NCBI GenBank assembly: GCA_007130885.1
Contig: SLRQ01000021.1
Span: 34,413 to 98,412 of the forward strand
DNA length: 64,000 nucleotides
Direction of reading: 5' to 3'
Source: Deltaproteobacteria bacterium
GTDB taxonomy: Bacteria; Myxococcota; Myxococcia; SLRQ01
Below, piece after piece: positions 44,541-53,115 of the stretch (positions within the stretch are counted from its first letter, which is position 1; each line of letters begins with the position of its first letter). Below the pieces are notes generated by a model. It was not told the origin of the DNA. It saw only the letters and a list, made by a program, of their open reading frames with translations, and made no database searches. The position numbers and the translations under genes are program-made.

Positions 44541-45374
44541 TTAATCGGGACGAACTTCCTTCTTTCCGAGGAGGCTCCTGATGGGCCACGCCAGCGCTAT
44601 CGGCACCAGCGCGGCGGCCGCCATCGTGGGACCTCCCGGAAGGTCGTAGAGAAACGAGAAGGTGAGGCCCGCGAAGGCGGCCAGTACTCCCAGAAGGATG
44701 GAAGTTACTATGATGGCGGGAAAGCTGCGAAACAGAAAGAGAGCCGCCGCGGGAGGCCCGACGAGCATGGCGAAGGCCAACATCCCTCCGGCGGTGTTCA
44801 TGACCACCGCCAAGCCGACGCCAAGGCTCAGGAAGACCACGGCGTTCCACAGGTGCACCCGGATTCCCAGAGTGGCCGACATCACCGGGTCGAAGCCGGT
44901 GATGACTATCTTGCTCCAGAACATCAGAAAAACCAGACCCACGAGGAAGGCGGCGGCAAGCGCCCAAAACGCATCCGCCCGCGTCGTGCCCAGGATGTCT
45001 CCGGTGAAGAAGCGCAGCACCGCTCCATCCGGCGCCGGCGATAGCGCGACGAGGACTATGGCGACCGAGCTTCCAGCCGCGAAAGCGAGGCCAATCCATC
45101 CCTCGGGCGGCAGATGGCTCCGCTTGCCCGGCAGTGAAAGGAGCACCAGGCCCGCGATGCCTCCGCCGAGGGCTCCGAGCAGCGGAGAGACCGAGAACAG
45201 CACAGCGAACGCAATGCCCGTGGCCACGACCTGCGGAAGCGCCGCGCCGAGGAAGACGATGCGCCGAAGGTGCACGAAGATGCCCAGAAACGCCAGCAGA
45301 CCCCCGCCGAGCACTCCGACGCCCAATGCGTTGCGCATGAAATCGTAGGAGTACATCTCCAGCAGCGTGCTCAT
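44541..45374 (-). CDS. znuB: Zn/Mn ABC transporter permease
   Basis: 277 aa with eight or so membrane spans (e.g. LGVGVLGGGLLAFLGIFVHL, AMLVGPPAAALFLFRSFPAI). The family pattern AMLVGPPAAA and GLALGVV-type helices place it in the ZnuB/MntB group. Starts on ATGA overlapping the znuC stop. Transports a divalent metal, probably zinc; manganese cannot be excluded. Confidence 0.9.
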   Translation of the reverse strand: MSTLLEMYSYDFMRNALGVGVLGGGLLAFLGIFVHLRRIVFLGAALPQVVATGIAFAVLFSVSPLLGALGGGIAGLVLLSLPGKRSHLPPEGWIGLAFAAGSSVAIVLVALSPAPDGAVLRFFTGDILGTTRADAFWALAAAFLVGLVFLMFWSKIVITGFDPVMSATLGIRVHLWNAVVFLSLGVGLAVVMNTAGGMLAFAMLVGPPAAALFLFRSFPAIIVTSILLGVLAAFAGLTFSFLYDLPGGPTMAAAALVPIALAWPIRSLLGKKEVRPD

Positions 45375-46135
45375 GAGGCCGACCTCTCCCCGGACGAGGC
45401 GCCGTGCAGGATGACCGTCCGCCCGTCCACCGAGCGAACGGTCAAGGGCTCCTCGTATATGCGGCTCAAGTTCTCGGAGGTCAGGATCTCTTCGGTCTTG
45501 CCGCTGTGCAGGGCTCCATTCTGTATGATGCCAAGCCGGTGGGCCCTGTTCACGAGCGACGGCAGATCGTGCGTAACCAGGATGACGGTGGTCTGCTTTT
45601 GCTCGTGCATCCGGTTAATGAGCGAGAGGAACCTCTCCGACGCCACCAGGTCCATCGCGGAGGTCGGCTCGTCGAGGACGACCACCTCGGGCTCCACCAC
45701 CAACGCCCGCGCGAGCAGCACCCGCTGCATCTCCCCGCCGGAAAGGGTAGCGAGAGTCTTGTCGGCGAGATGATCGATCTCGATGAGTTCCATGATCTCC
45801 CGCACCTCGGGACACTGCTTCCTGTGGAGGGGCTGAAGGGTCTGCAGACTGTGAATGGTCATCTCGAGAAGGTCGCGGACCCTCATGGGCCAGATGGGGT
45901 CGACCTGCTCCCTCTGAGGGACATAACCCCGCTTGGGGACGCCGCCCTCCCAGTGGATCTCCCCTCGCATGGGGCGAACGAGGCCGAGCATCGACTTGAC
46001 GAGGGTCGACTTTCCCGAGCCGTTGGGTCCGACGAGACCGAGAAAATCGCCGCGCTCCACGCTTAGGTTTACATCACGCAGCACGACCTGGCGGCCGTAG
46101 CCTAAATCAACGCCCTGGTAGGTCAGCAAGTTCAA
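45371..46135 (-). CDS. znuC: Zn/Mn ABC transporter ATP-binding protein
   Basis: 254 aa. Walker A GPNGSGKST (about 37-45), Q-loop YVPQREQVD, signature LSGGEMQRVLLARAL, Walker B VVLDEPTSAMD, H-loop VTHD. Typical ZnuC/TroB size. 47 bp after znuA; coupled to the permease by ATGA. Confidence 0.94.
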   Translation of the reverse strand: MNLLTYQGVDLGYGRQVVLRDVNLSVERGDFLGLVGPNGSGKSTLVKSMLGLVRPMRGEIHWEGGVPKRGYVPQREQVDPIWPMRVRDLLEMTIHSLQTLQPLHRKQCPEVREIMELIEIDHLADKTLATLSGGEMQRVLLARALVVEPEVVVLDEPTSAMDLVASERFLSLINRMHEQKQTTVILVTHDLPSLVNRAHRLGIIQNGALHSGKTEEILTSENLSRIYEEPLTVRSVDGRTVILHGASSGERSAS

Positions 46136-46182
46136 GCAGAAACCTTTTCCTCAAGCCCGCCGCGCGCCGCGGCGCTATCACA

Positions 46183-47118
46183 TCACTCCTCCGCCTCGGT
46201 GGCCGCCTCGGGCCGTGAGCTAACGGCTTCGAGGAGCCTTCGAGCGTTCTCCTCGAACAGGCTCAGGATGCAAGAGGTATCGTCGCAGGAGCCAACGGCC
46301 GGACAGCCTACTACCAACGGCACGCCGATTCCAGTAGCCACCTGACGCCCGACCCGCTGGTCGTGCCAGGGCTCCATGAGCACGGCTCCGACGGTCTCCG
46401 CGTCGTAGGACCGAAGCAGCCCAGCGATGTGCCCCGCCGAGGGAGCCAAGCCCGGAAGAGGCTCGATGGCGTCGGCAACCTCGACGCCGAGAGCCTCCAG
46501 CATGTAGTCGAAGTGCTTGTGATAGGTAATGACCTTGGCGCCCCGATGCTCCTCGAACTTGCCCCTCCACTTGGCCATGAGTTCTTTAGACCTGCGAATG
46601 TACTCCTCCAGGTTGGCCTGATAGAAGTCACGGTTCTCGGGATCGACGCGGCTCAGGCCGTTGGCGATGTTCCGCGCGGCCTGCTGGGAGACCACGGGCT
46701 CCAGCGTGTAATGGGGGTTGCCCGAAGGGTGTACATCTCCCATGTCGCGGTGGATTCGCTCCGGCACCTGGATGGGGTTGATTCCTTCCGAGGCGTTCAC
46801 GTGACCATCACCTCCCGTTCGAACGTCCCGGTTCCTCGTCTCGCGAAGTACCTCGGGAATCCAGCCCATCTCGAGTTCGAGCCCATTCTCCACGAAGAGT
46901 CCGCTCCTGCTTATTCGCATCACCATGCCGGGAGTGGCGTCCAGATAGTGGGCGTCCTGTAAGGGACGGCTTAACGAGGTGACCCCAACCTTGTCCCCTC
47001 CAATGAGTTCCACCAGGGATGCCAAATCGGTAGTCGTGGTCGTGACGCGCACCCTCGCCTCGGCCGTGGAGACCGACAAGGTCCCGAGCAGCACTACTAG
47101 CGACGTAAGCATTCTCAT
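46183..47118 (-). CDS. znuA: Zn/Mn ABC transporter substrate-binding protein
   Basis: 311 aa from the ATG at 47118 with AAAGGAGAGAGAT upstream; the longer frame to 47301 is not used. Signal peptide MRMLTSLVVLLGTLSVSTAE. Cluster A-I metal ligands: His57 (LQDAHYLD), His136 (GNPHYTLEP), His202 (YHKHFDYM). No His-rich loop typical of many ZnuA proteins, so zinc versus manganese is open. Two Cys pairs near the end (CPAVGSCDDTSC) are unusual and may form a disulfide. Confidence 0.9.
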   Translation of the reverse strand: MRMLTSLVVLLGTLSVSTAEARVRVTTTTTDLASLVELIGGDKVGVTSLSRPLQDAHYLDATPGMVMRISRSGLFVENGLELEMGWIPEVLRETRNRDVRTGGDGHVNASEGINPIQVPERIHRDMGDVHPSGNPHYTLEPVVSQQAARNIANGLSRVDPENRDFYQANLEEYIRRSKELMAKWRGKFEEHRGAKVITYHKHFDYMLEALGVEVADAIEPLPGLAPSAGHIAGLLRSYDAETVGAVLMEPWHDQRVGRQVATGIGVPLVVGCPAVGSCDDTSCILSLFEENARRLLEAVSSRPEAATEAEE

Positions 47119-47156
47119 ATCTCTCTCCTTTGTTCCCTTATAGTCGAAAGGCTCGA

Positions 47157-48317
47157 TTAGAAGCGGTGCGGAGGATGCCAGCCGATGAAGTAAGTGCCTT
47201 GCAACAGCACAATGTGCTCCAGGTCGCTCTCCGCTCCCGCGGCCCTGGTGTCGCGTAGCTGATATTGCAGACGAACGCGGGAGAATTCTGTTCCCCACCA
47301 CTGACCGTAAATCGAATGGCCGATCTCCCGAGTGTCGCCCGTAAGGCGGGAGAACAAGATGTCCGAGTGATCGAAGCGATAGCCGAGCCCCCAGAACCTG
47401 TCGAAGTCCCAGTGCGCGTACGCATAGAACCCTTGGTCCGAGCCTGGATGCGTGGCGTCGGGATCGCCGCCGAGATCCGGGTTGTACAGTTCGTGGTCGG
47501 GGTTCCTTTCATAGTCCACATGGAAGAACTCTCCGCCGATAGTCAGCCCGCGCCCGGTTCGGCGACCGATGACGCCCCACCGGTACTTGAGGTCGGCGGC
47601 GTAGATGTTCCTGACCTTTCCGCGAGCGCGCGGGTCCGTCTCCCGGCCCGCCGCGAAGTCGCGGTCTCCGACCACAGCGAGGTATGAGACGCCCGCCAGC
47701 ACCGCGTGACCGCCGCATCCGGACTCCGCGTAGGTCTGCGCGCGAAGCTGGTATGGGACGCCGTCCATGCGCCTGCCGATGCTGTGCTCCATTCTGGAGT
47801 AGATGCCCGCGTTCAACGTGAGCGTGGGGTTGATGAGTGGAGCCATCCACTCGAGGTGGCCACCGTCTCCGATCATCCCGTGATCCGTTAGCAGGTTGTC
47901 GAAGACGAAGGGCGGGTCGATCTGCGGAAAGTCGTGGGGGTGCAGCCTGTTGAGATAGCCGAAGGGGGTCATCTCCCGCCCGACCTGTAGCTTGAAGTTC
48001 CACGGCAGGATGGCCGAGACCCATCCCTCTTCAAGCCCGATCTCCCCGTCGTCATAGGCAAGCGTCGCGAGCATATAGAAGTACGGATCGACCGGTGCTC
48101 CGATGTTCAACTCGAACTCGCGAACCTCGAAGGTGGTATCCGCGAGTTCATCGATGGGCGCCTCGAGCACCAGATCCAGGCCCGCGCCTAGCTCTATGGG
48201 CGTCCCGAACAGGCCGCCGCCCGACGCCTCGGCATTCCGTCCGGAAACGGCGAAGAACAACACAGCGGCCACGCAGGCCGCGCTCCATGCCACTCTCGAA
48301 AGTCTAAAAGGACGCAC
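47157..48317 (-). CDS. Outer membrane beta-barrel protein of the metal-uptake operon
   Basis: 386 aa. Signal peptide to about residue 31 (AVLFFAVSGRNAEA). Barrel-like strands through the whole chain (KLQVGREMTPFGYLNRLHPH, GLTIGGEFFHVDYER, RVRLQYQLRDT) and an aromatic end (GWHPPHRF). Resembles porin-type proteins with ...VGREMTPFGY..., often of the phosphate-porin-like class. 38 bp before znuA on the same strand, so it is likely the outer membrane entry for the metal. No TonB box visible. Confidence 0.75.
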   Translation of the reverse strand: MRPFRLSRVAWSAACVAAVLFFAVSGRNAEASGGGLFGTPIELGAGLDLVLEAPIDELADTTFEVREFELNIGAPVDPYFYMLATLAYDDGEIGLEEGWVSAILPWNFKLQVGREMTPFGYLNRLHPHDFPQIDPPFVFDNLLTDHGMIGDGGHLEWMAPLINPTLTLNAGIYSRMEHSIGRRMDGVPYQLRAQTYAESGCGGHAVLAGVSYLAVVGDRDFAAGRETDPRARGKVRNIYAADLKYRWGVIGRRTGRGLTIGGEFFHVDYERNPDHELYNPDLGGDPDATHPGSDQGFYAYAHWDFDRFWGLGYRFDHSDILFSRLTGDTREIGHSIYGQWWGTEFSRVRLQYQLRDTRAAGAESDLEHIVLLQGTYFIGWHPPHRF

Positions 48318-48399
48318 GTTCTTTTCTCCTGGGGGGACCCCGAAGCCGGGCGGCCCGATGGCAAGAGTTTTGGACGGTTTCTCACATCAGCTTGTTGCA

Positions 48400-48442
48400 A
48401 ATGCGAAGCATTCTCATTACATGGAGCAAGGCAACTTGTCAA
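48400..48442 (-). promoter_or_regulatory. Candidate Fur/Zur-type operator and promoter for the metal operon
   Basis: On the minus strand a perfect -35 TTGACA (48442-48437) is followed after 17 bp by TAATGA (48419-48414; TGTAAT at a 15-bp spacing is an alternative). Directly next to it is the palindrome AATGC-GAA-GCATT (48412-48400). Read on the minus strand, TGAGAATGCTTCGCATTTGC resembles Fur-family 7-1-7 boxes such as TGATAATNATTATCA. It sits 83 bp upstream of the barrel gene. Repression by metal is inference. Confidence 0.55.
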
Positions 48443-48505
48443 CAAGGAATCGTCCCAAGTAATCCCTTTGCTTACTGCAGTACCGTTACGGAGTACCGTT
48501 TGCGG

Positions 48506-48535
48506 TTGACAAGACTACCTACCCTCGCCTATATG
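48506..48535 (+). promoter_or_regulatory. Possible promoter for the tRNA pair
   Basis: TTGACA (48506-48511), 18-bp spacer, TATATG (48530-48535) on the plus strand, about 134 bp before tRNA-Gln. The distance is long, so a nearer, weaker promoter may also exist. The rest of the 48318-48668 gap shows no gene. Confidence 0.45.
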
Positions 48536-48668
48536 GCGCGGGTTCAGGTGGTAATCCGGGCTGACTGGACATTACCGGTACAAAGCGAATAACTTTCGGC
48601 TCGTGGGAACAAAATAGCCTCGTAGCTTGCTTTTTTTCATGGGAGCCGGATCCAACACCTCATTCAAT

Positions 48669-48739
48669 TGGGGGATCGTCTAACGGCAGGACGACGGGTT
48701 CTGGCCCCGTTAATCTAGGTTCGAATCCTAGTCCCCCAG
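48669..48739 (+). tRNA. tRNA-Gln (anticodon CTG)
   Basis: Cloverleaf folds: acceptor TGGGGGA / TCCCCCA, D stem GTC/GAC, anticodon stem ACGGG / CCCGT with loop TTCTGGC (anticodon CTG, reads CAG), T arm CTAGG-TTCGAAT-CCTAG. Discriminator G as usual for Gln. 3' CCA is not encoded. Confidence 0.96.
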
Positions 48740-48756
48740 CAAATTCAATAACTTCT

Positions 48757-48828
48757 GGCCCCTTCGTCTAGTGGTAAGGACGTCGGCCTCTCACGCCGAA
48801 AACATGGGTTCGAGTCCCGTAGGGGTCA
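48757..48828 (+). tRNA. tRNA-Glu (anticodon CTC)
   Basis: Acceptor GGCCCCT / AGGGGTC (one G-T pair), anticodon stem TCGGC / GCCGA with loop CTCTCAC (anticodon CTC, reads GAG), T arm ATGGG-TTCGAGT-CCCGT. CCA not encoded. 17 bases after tRNA-Gln, so one transcript. Confidence 0.96.
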
Positions 48829-48831
48829 CAG

Positions 48832-48866
48832 GCCCGGAAGGTTAATCCTTCCGGGCTTTTTCTTTA
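48832..48866 (+). terminator. Rho-independent terminator of the tRNA pair
   Basis: 10-bp perfect stem GCCCGGAAGG / CCTTCCGGGC, loop TTAAT, followed by TTTTTCTTT. Confidence 0.92.
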
Positions 48867-49049
48867 TGCCGTTGACGTTGCCGGTTCCGCTATCGCCGCG
48901 CCGCCAACCCGCGCCGCCGGCCGGCGCGCCCCATGCGGAGGCGACTTCGCGTATGCTGGTTTGGCAGCCTGCTGTATGATCACTCCACGAGTGCTGGAGG
49001 ATTCGAGAACACGGGCAAAGCCGGATGGCCTCGCCAGGGAGGGCGCATC

Positions 49050-52000
49050 ATGCGTGCAGGCACCTCATCTTCAATCGGCCGGCTAGGATGTCACGCGGAC
49101 TGGGCATCTAGCATCGCCGGGGCTGTGTTGGCGGCCGCGCTTCTTGCCGCGGGATGCGGTGATTTCCTGCGGGAACCCGACGACACCGATGATCAAGGAT
49201 GCGTGGTGCACACCGACTGCCAAGGCGGATGGCAGTGTGTAGACGGTCAGTGCGTTCCCATCGAGGAGGACGAGCCGTCATGCGTCACGAGCTGGGACTG
49301 CAACCCCGGCTATGTTTGCGTGGATGAAGAGTGCGAGCCCAAGCCTGTTGAAGGGTGCAAGACCGACGACGACTGCGCGGAAGGTGAGGAGTGTCACGTC
49401 TCCTCCGGAGTATGCATGCCTGGAAGCGGCGTCCCACCAGAGAACGGCGAGGAGGAAGACGACCCCTGCGATCCCAACCCCTGTGCGGGAATGCCGGGAA
49501 GCAACGAGATTTGCACGCCCGACGGCGACGACTATAGCTGCGCCTGCCTCCCAGGCCGCGTTTGGTACGAGATGGAGTGCCATCCCACCACAAGAGAGGT
49601 CGACTGCATAAACTCGAAGCCGGAAAATTCCTCTTGGACGGAGGACTACGAGGGCGGCAGTCTCACTCAAACGTGGGACGGAGAAACCTTCGTTCCGCCC
49701 GCGGACACCTGCGAGTGGGAGTGCGACCAGGGCAATCCCACCGAGGACGGCAAATGCCATGGCAGCACCAGGGACGGCCAGGAGTGCACCGGTCTTCCGG
49801 ACAACGCTTCATGGAACACCGCCGAGGAGATCACCCAGACGTGGACCGGATGGGAGTGGGAGCCTCCAACGACAGGAGTCCACGAAACGACACCCAGCAC
49901 GGAAGACTGTAGGTTCAAGTGCGACGACACATTCTTCTGGCAAGAGGATGAGTGCGCCGCGATCTCCAGGGAGGTCGACTGCGCCAACACCAAGCCGCAG
50001 AACTCCTCGTGGACGGCGGAGTACGAGGGCGGCAAGCTGGCGCAAGAATGGGACGGCGAATCCTTCCAGCCGCCAGACGACACCTGCCAGTGGGATTGCG
50101 AAGAGGGCTACCATACTGACGGCGAGTCCTGCGTAAGCAACACGCGCCATGGCCGGCCGTGCACGGACCTGCCTGAAAATGCGTCGTGGAACACCACCGA
50201 TGCGATCACGCAAACTTGGGACGGCTCCGCGTGGGTGCCCTCCACCGTAGGTTCTCATGACACGACGCCGAGCGAAGAGGAATGCCGGTTCAAGTGCAAC
50301 GACTTCTTCGCCTGGGACGACGCCGATTGCGCTTTGTGCAATCTCGACGCTGAATGCGGCGCCGACTGCTCCCCCTGCCCCGCCGAAACGCCTCGTTGCA
50401 AGACTGCCGCGGGAAATACCAGCGAGTGCGTGGAGTGCATCAAAGACCCTGACTGCGCCGCGCCGACTCCGGTTTGCCTGAACAATGCTTGCATTGAATG
50501 CATCGTTCACGCGGATTGCCCGGACGGCGGCCTGTGCGACTCGAACGAGTGCATCGACAACCCGTGCCTTCCGAACCCATGCATCCATGGACAACCGGTC
50601 GTAAGACTCGATATCGAGGAGGGCGCCGGCGCCAGTCTCGAGGATTCGTCGGGCAACGGAAACGACGGGAATGTCGAGGGAGGCTCCTGGACGAGCGAAG
50701 GAAAGTACGGGTACGCCTTGGAGCTTGGTGGGGCGCAACATGGAATCTCCTGGAGCTACGCCAAGCCGCAAAACAGCTTCACCTTGGAAGCCTGGGTCAA
50801 AGCCGAGGAGAGTCACGACATCCACGATGAGTCGACGAGCGGCACCGCCGGGACCACCGGTCAACGATATCTGTTCCGGTCCGGTCACGAGGGCTCGTCA
50901 AACGCCGGAGCCGGAGTGTCGGTGGGAACCAACGGGATATCAGTCTATGAGCACGGCGACGGTTACATGCCGGCCCTCGCGGTTCATGAGGAAGAGCTTG
51001 GAACCGGATGGAACCACATCGTGGTCACCTACGAGAACAAAACTCCCCGCATCTATCTCAACGGGTCGCTCGCGCGGACCGGACTTACGTCACCACGGTC
51101 CAATGTCTTGGCGCCGAACCGGATCGGTTGTGACGCTTACGGTTCGTTCGCGGGAGTGGTCGATAGAGTAAGAGTTTATGATTACACCCTGAGCGACGAG
51201 GAGGTCTTCGAGGCCTACGCCAACCGGGAAGATTGCTACCTGGGCGCTTCCCTCGACGAGTACACCTGTGCTTGCGATCATGGATGGGATTGGGACTCTT
51301 CAGCCCTCGCGTGCATTCCCAAGGTATACACCTGCCCGGCCAAGCCCGAGGAAGGCGCCGAGTGGAACACGGTTTCCGAGTACATCCAGGTATGGAGCCA
51401 TGACCACGGGGACTGGATGCCGCTCGCCACGACCACGTACTACAGCGAGGAGCCCGACGACCAGTCCTGCCGCTACGTTTGCAGCCCGGGCTACAGGTTC
51501 AACGGCGAGACTTGCGAGCCGCGGCCGGTCTGCCTCACCGGCTCGAAGTTCGAGAACGTGAGCGCCCTCGACCTGTTGCACGCCATGGGCATTTGCGACT
51601 TCCATGACGAGAACCATGAAGGGAGCTTCGGAATAGTGCCTGGAAGCGCGAAACTGGGCAGGGCGAACTGGCCCGCGAACAGCAACTCACCGGATTACCG
51701 GCAGTACGGCATCATGACCCAGTTCGGGACCGATGGCTCGAACGTGCCGAAGTTCGGCGACAACATGGCCGTCCTATCGAGCGGTAGGGCAAGGGACGAG
51801 AGTGATCCCGATCCCACGCAGACCGTATCCTACACCTATGAGCTCGGCCAGCCGCCAAACGACTTCGTCGCTCCTCATGGAGGAAAACTTCCGGTGAGCC
51901 ACACGGGTTGCCCGGAAGGCTCCGGCGCCAACGATTCGGTGATGCTGAGGGTGCAGCTCAAAGTACCGGAGTTCGCTCATGCCTTCTCGTTCGACTTCAG

Positions 52001-52475
52001 GTTTTTCTCACAGGAGTACTGGAGATGGACGTGCACCAGATTCAACGACTTCTTCATAGCAATGCTGGAATCGGAGTGGACTCCGGAGAACGGAGGCTCC
52101 GGCATTCCCGAAGACAAGAACATCAGCTTCGACTCCAACGGCAACTACATAAGCGTCAACTCACATCAGTTCTTCACCGTCTGTAGACCGAAGGAATGTG
52201 AAGAAAGCGACACCTACTACGACTGCCCCGATGGAACCTCGGCCTTGTCCGGCACCGGTTACACGGCCAGCGAGGCCGGAGCAACCCGCTGGCTTACCAC
52301 GACCTCGCCGGTGGTGCCCGAGGAGACGATCACGCTGAGGTTCATCATCTGGGACACCTCGGACGCAAACTTCGACTCCCTCGTCCTCCTCGACAACTTC
52401 AGGTGGCATGGCGAGGGCACCGCTGGAGAGGGCCCGGGAACACGCCCCAGCGACGTGGCGGCATCAGAAGACTAG
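49050..52475 (+). CDS. Large Cys-rich lipoprotein with duplicated modules, LamG-like and choice-of-anchor L-like domains
   Basis: 1141 aa from the ATG at 49050, AGGGAGG upstream. Lipobox LLAAGC. Then Cys-rich segments (CVVHTDCQGGWQCVDGQC and similar) and a module of about 120 residues that occurs twice in tandem (NSKPENSSWTEDYEGGSLTQ ... and ANTKPQNSSWTAEYEGGKLA ...), each with a sub-unit NASWNT.xxITQTW. A LamG/concanavalin-like domain follows (VRLDIEEGAGASLEDSSGNG ... VVDRVRVYDYTLSDEEVFEA), then another Cys module, and a choice-of-anchor L-like end (SALDLLHAMGIC ... FSFDFRFFSQEYW, LLDNFRW). Surface protein; partner or ligand unknown. No C-terminal sorting tail. Confidence 0.82.
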   Translation: MRAGTSSSIGRLGCHADWASSIAGAVLAAALLAAGCGDFLREPDDTDDQGCVVHTDCQGGWQCVDGQCVPIEEDEPSCVTSWDCNPGYVCVDEECEPKPVEGCKTDDDCAEGEECHVSSGVCMPGSGVPPENGEEEDDPCDPNPCAGMPGSNEICTPDGDDYSCACLPGRVWYEMECHPTTREVDCINSKPENSSWTEDYEGGSLTQTWDGETFVPPADTCEWECDQGNPTEDGKCHGSTRDGQECTGLPDNASWNTAEEITQTWTGWEWEPPTTGVHETTPSTEDCRFKCDDTFFWQEDECAAISREVDCANTKPQNSSWTAEYEGGKLAQEWDGESFQPPDDTCQWDCEEGYHTDGESCVSNTRHGRPCTDLPENASWNTTDAITQTWDGSAWVPSTVGSHDTTPSEEECRFKCNDFFAWDDADCALCNLDAECGADCSPCPAETPRCKTAAGNTSECVECIKDPDCAAPTPVCLNNACIECIVHADCPDGGLCDSNECIDNPCLPNPCIHGQPVVRLDIEEGAGASLEDSSGNGNDGNVEGGSWTSEGKYGYALELGGAQHGISWSYAKPQNSFTLEAWVKAEESHDIHDESTSGTAGTTGQRYLFRSGHEGSSNAGAGVSVGTNGISVYEHGDGYMPALAVHEEELGTGWNHIVVTYENKTPRIYLNGSLARTGLTSPRSNVLAPNRIGCDAYGSFAGVVDRVRVYDYTLSDEEVFEAYANREDCYLGASLDEYTCACDHGWDWDSSALACIPKVYTCPAKPEEGAEWNTVSEYIQVWSHDHGDWMPLATTTYYSEEPDDQSCRYVCSPGYRFNGETCEPRPVCLTGSKFENVSALDLLHAMGICDFHDENHEGSFGIVPGSAKLGRANWPANSNSPDYRQYGIMTQFGTDGSNVPKFGDNMAVLSSGRARDESDPDPTQTVSYTYELGQPPNDFVAPHGGKLPVSHTGCPEGSGANDSVMLRVQLKVPEFAHAFSFDFRFFSQEYWRWTCTRFNDFFIAMLESEWTPENGGSGIPEDKNISFDSNGNYISVNSHQFFTVCRPKECEESDTYYDCPDGTSALSGTGYTASEAGATRWLTTTSPVVPEETITLRFIIWDTSDANFDSLVLLDNFRWHGEGTAGEGPGTRPSDVAASED

Positions 52476-52481
52476 TAGCGC

Positions 52482-52548
52482 CCCCGTGAGGGGCTAGTTC
52501 CGTATACGTGGCGGCGCCTCTCCGTGCACAGAACTAGCCGCACGGGGC
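52482..52548. repeat. Long imperfect inverted repeat after the lipoprotein gene
   Basis: CCCCGTG..GGGGCTAGTTC (52482-52500) pairs with GAACTAGCCGCACGGGG (52531-52547) around a 30-base loop. No T-run follows. Perhaps a rho-assisted terminator or a relic. Confidence 0.5.
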
Positions 52549-52580
52549 ACTAGGGGACCGAGCACCACTTCAGCGCGCAC

Positions 52581-52620
52581 AAAAAACAACGGGCGCGCTC
52601 CATTGCTGGTGCACGCCCGT
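52581..52620 (-). terminator. Rho-independent terminator of the cold-shock gene
   Basis: On the minus strand, stem ACGGGCG (52620-52614) / CGCCCGT (52595-52589) with further pairs inside, followed by TGTTTTTT (52588-52581). It lies 43 bp after the stop. Confidence 0.85.
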
Positions 52621-52662
52621 ATTATGTGGTCGACCCTCATGGGGCCTTATGTCGATGCCGTA

Positions 52663-52869
52663 CTAGGGGGCTCTCGTGACCTTAGCGGCCTGTAGGCCCT
52701 TTGGTCCCCGAACAACCTCGAACTGCACCGCCTGACCCTCCGTCAGGGACTTGAAGCCATCCATCTCGATGGCAGAGAAGTGGACGAATACATCTTCGCC
52801 CCCCTCATCGGGCTGGATGAATCCAAAGCCCTTCGCGTCGTTAAACCACTTCACCTTACCGGTGGCCAT
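52663..52869 (-). CDS. Cold-shock domain protein
   Basis: 68 aa from the ATG at 52869 with AAGGAG eight bases upstream; a GTG two codons earlier is too close to it. RNA-binding motifs KGFGFI (RNP1) and VFVHFS (RNP2) are intact, as are aromatic residues around [12 protein letters not shown]. Single-stranded RNA/DNA chaperone. About 240 bp of gene-free sequence precede it, which allows a long cold-shock-type leader; no clear promoter was found. Confidence 0.96.
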   Translation of the reverse strand: MATGKVKWFNDAKGFGFIQPDEGGEDVFVHFSAIEMDGFKSLTEGQAVQFEVVRGPKGLQAAKVTRAP

Positions 52870-53115
52870 TCTCACTACTCCTTCAATTACTGCCGTCCTT
52901 CAACCGAAGCTGTCGCTAATTACTTTTTCGACCGGCTCGCGTAACGGTTCTTGAAGAATTCCTTCCCCGCCACGAACCAACTCCTCGTTGGAGGGCCCGG
53001 CACTGCTATAGTTACACGCTGCCGCCCATCGACAACGCAATACCAGGCTAGAACCGCTTGGAGCGTTGGTCAACCCCAATGATCACAAACTACGTCGCTC
53101 CACGACAAAAAGTGG

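Noticed and set aside
52955..53035. Promoter of the cold-shock gene (TTGTCG with a TATAGC 19 bases away)
   Set aside because: Spacing and matches are too poor to support.
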